From an uncultured Roseivirga sp. (GTDB lineage Bacteria; Bacteroidota; Bacteroidia; Cytophagales; Cyclobacteriaceae), in contig CANLOY010000004.1 in NCBI GenBank assembly GCA_947493005.1, positions 372,001 through 436,000 of the forward strand: 64,000 nucleotides of DNA, given 5' to 3'. The notes below the pieces were generated by a model, which was given only the letters and a program-made list of their open reading frames with translations, was not told where the DNA came from and ran no database searches. A program made the position numbers and the translations under genes. Within the stretch, counting starts at the first letter, position 1. Each line of letters opens with the position of its first letter. This document shows, piece after piece, positions 62,734-64,000 of this stretch.

Positions 62734-63279
62734 TTAGTTCTTTACTACGATCGGAAATTTCACCGAAGTATTTTCCCAGGCCAATTCAATGTTGGCATTG
62801 TCTTTTGCGTTCTTATCAAAGTCGGTGATATTGATGGTGAATGTCTCTATTTTATCCTTTTTCTTTTGAGTAGTTACTTTGAATGAAAGAATGTTGTTCT
62901 TCTCGTCAACCTTGAAAGGATTCACTTCGCCAGTGTTATTATTCAAAATAATGGTCCACTCTTTTTTACCAGGGATTGTAAATAAGTTATAATCACCAGC
63001 TTTCACTTCCTTTCCGGCAAGTTGGACATCTTTTGAAAAGGAAATGATTGTTCTAAAGTTTGCCCCGGTTCTCCATCTCTCTCCTTCAGGAGTTAGTTTT
63101 TCATACATATCCCTACCATCAAGGCTTGGCCTTGAATACTCAATCTTAACTTCGGTAAGGCCAACCATCTGGCTTATTTTTTGAAGTGGACTAGGTGCCG
63201 GGCCGTTTTGTGCTACAATGGAGCTTTGAGAAATGATTAACAACGCAAGTGTTGCTAAAGCAGTAAGTGTTTTTTTCAT
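62734..63279 (-). CDS. DUF2911 protein
   Basis: A 181-residue exported protein: signal peptide ending SIVAQN, then VKIEYSRPSLDGRDMYEKL, RWRTGANFRTIISFSKDV, AGDYNLFTIPGKKEWTIILN and the shared end ENTSVKFPIVVKN. It is closest to the next gene (63443), with the same C-terminal SVKFPIVVKN, pointing to a recent tandem duplication. Confidence 0.92.
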   Translation of the reverse strand: MKKTLTALATLALLIISQSSIVAQNGPAPSPLQKISQMVGLTEVKIEYSRPSLDGRDMYEKLTPEGERWRTGANFRTIISFSKDVQLAGKEVKAGDYNLFTIPGKKEWTIILNNNTGEVNPFKVDEKNNILSFKVTTQKKKDKIETFTINITDFDKNAKDNANIELAWENTSVKFPIVVKN

Positions 63280-63390
63280 AATTGAATGTTGGTTTATAGT
63301 TTCTCAAACTTATACTGATTTCTTTAAGATTGGTTGTTCAAATCCATGAAATGACAGTATAACTCGATCAATTACTTAACGATAGGGCAT

Positions 63391-63420
63391 AAAAAAACCT
63401 CCATTGCATAATGGAGGTTT
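63391..63420 (-). terminator. Terminator for the third DUF2911 gene
   Basis: AAACCTCCATT (63395-63405), GCAT loop, AATGGAGGTTT (63410-63420): a perfect 11-bp stem, followed on the minus strand by a T run (63391-63397). Confidence 0.88.
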
Positions 63421-63442
63421 AATTTTTTAAAGTGTTTGCAGT

Positions 63443-63979
63443 TTAGTTTTTAACCACAATAGGGAATTTAACTGAAACATCTCCCCAAGCTAATTCCAGG
63501 TTAGCTTTGTCTTTTGCTTTATTGTCAAAATCGGTAAGGTCAATTCTGAAAGTCTCAACCGAAGAAGATGTTTTAGTCGCCTTAGCAGTAAATCTTACTA
63601 CATCTTGAGATTCATCATAATTCGTACCCCATGTTTTAGCTTTGTTAATAATAATGGTCCACTCATTATTACCAGGGATAGAATACATAGAGTACTCACC
63701 GGCTGCCAAAGATTTCCCACCGATTGTTACATCCTTGTTAAAGTTGATTTTGGTGTTTGCATTGGCGCCAGTTCTCCAAACCTTTCCTGAAGGAGCTAAG
63801 CTAGATAATGATCTACCTGCTAAACTTGGTCTGGAGTAAACTATTTGCATTTCTGTGTTTCCTATCATTTGCTTGATAGTTGCCGTTGGGCTTGCTGCAG
63901 GTCCTCTTTGGGCCATTACACTACTTTGGGTAAAAATCAAAAGTGCGAATGATGCTAATGTTACTAGTACTTTTTTCAT
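63443..63979 (-). CDS. DUF2911 protein
   Basis: A 178-residue exported protein: signal peptide ending VMAQRG, then MQIVYSRPSLAGRSL, VWRTGANANTKINFNKDVTIGG, AGEYSMYSIPGNNEWTIIIN and end DVSVKFPIVVKN. The start ATG (63979) is 21 bases from the window edge, so its promoter is outside. Third member of the tandem set. Confidence 0.92.
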   Translation of the reverse strand: MKKVLVTLASFALLIFTQSSVMAQRGPAASPTATIKQMIGNTEMQIVYSRPSLAGRSLSSLAPSGKVWRTGANANTKINFNKDVTIGGKSLAAGEYSMYSIPGNNEWTIIINKAKTWGTNYDESQDVVRFTAKATKTSSSVETFRIDLTDFDNKAKDKANLELAWGDVSVKFPIVVKN

Positions 63980-64000
63980 TTGTCGATGGTTTAAGTTTCG

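Noticed and set aside
1-64000. tRNA, rRNA, CRISPR, insertion sequence or prophage
   Set aside because: Reading both strands I found no cloverleaf with conserved loops, no regular spaced repeats, and no transposase, integrase or phage structural gene.

Overview
The window comes from a member of the Bacteroidota, most likely a free-living, probably marine, Cytophagales-type organism. The signs are a SusC/SusD pair, a second TonB-dependent receptor, a type IX secretion cargo protein, DUF2911 proteins, many LytTR two-component systems, AT-rich DNA, and no Shine-Dalgarno-rich leaders. I see no rRNA, tRNA, CRISPR array, prophage or insertion sequence.

Layout. 1-12.4 kb (almost all minus strand): a partial anchored protein; a LytTR response regulator and kinase with a YesU-like lipoprotein and an outer-membrane beta-barrel receptor; an S1/P1 nuclease; an S41 peptidase lipoprotein; and a second operon of an unknown protein, a TPR kinase and a LytTR regulator. 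12.5-20.4 kb: a small beta-rich protein, a 2181-residue SpvB/RHS/HINT polymorphic toxin, and an adenylate-kinase-like gene that has lost its P-loop. 20.6-25.7 kb: a very large BNR/sortilin-type protein and a third LytTR pair. 26-38.6 kb: a GlcNAc/chitooligosaccharide locus (SusC, SusD, a NagB-LmbE fusion, GH20 hexosaminidase, sodium/solute symporter, ROK kinase). 38.6-42.1 kb: ordinary metabolic and envelope genes. 42.2-48.2 kb: a damage-tolerance cassette (2H-phosphoesterase-like gene, two four-helix-bundle genes, Y-family polymerase, DnaE2-like polymerase) behind a promoter with a built-in palindrome. 48.2-52.7 kb: a T9SS cargo protein and a fourth LytTR pair with a 7TMR-DISM kinase. 52.7-61.7 kb: an M24 peptidase, an undescribed-looking operon around a cytoplasmic subtilisin with its own NarL-type two-component system, an M19 dipeptidase and a Cys-rich mini-protein. 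61.8-64 kb: three DUF2911 genes.

How it fits together. The strongest pattern not explained by gene families is regulatory. Next to each of the four LytTR systems, an intergenic region holds an 8-bp or longer direct repeat at exactly 21-bp spacing, the geometry known for LytTR operators. The repeats sit upstream of the TonB receptor, the small beta-rich gene, susC and the T9SS cargo gene, which links each regulator to a surface or secreted product. The best candidate for an undescribed system is 54.27-60.0 kb: a membrane protein, a helical lipoprotein, a small helical protein, an intracellular subtilisin, a small partner protein and a kinase/regulator pair, preceded by tandem dyads. A dispersed palindromic repeat family (at least six copies) lies in intergenic gaps.
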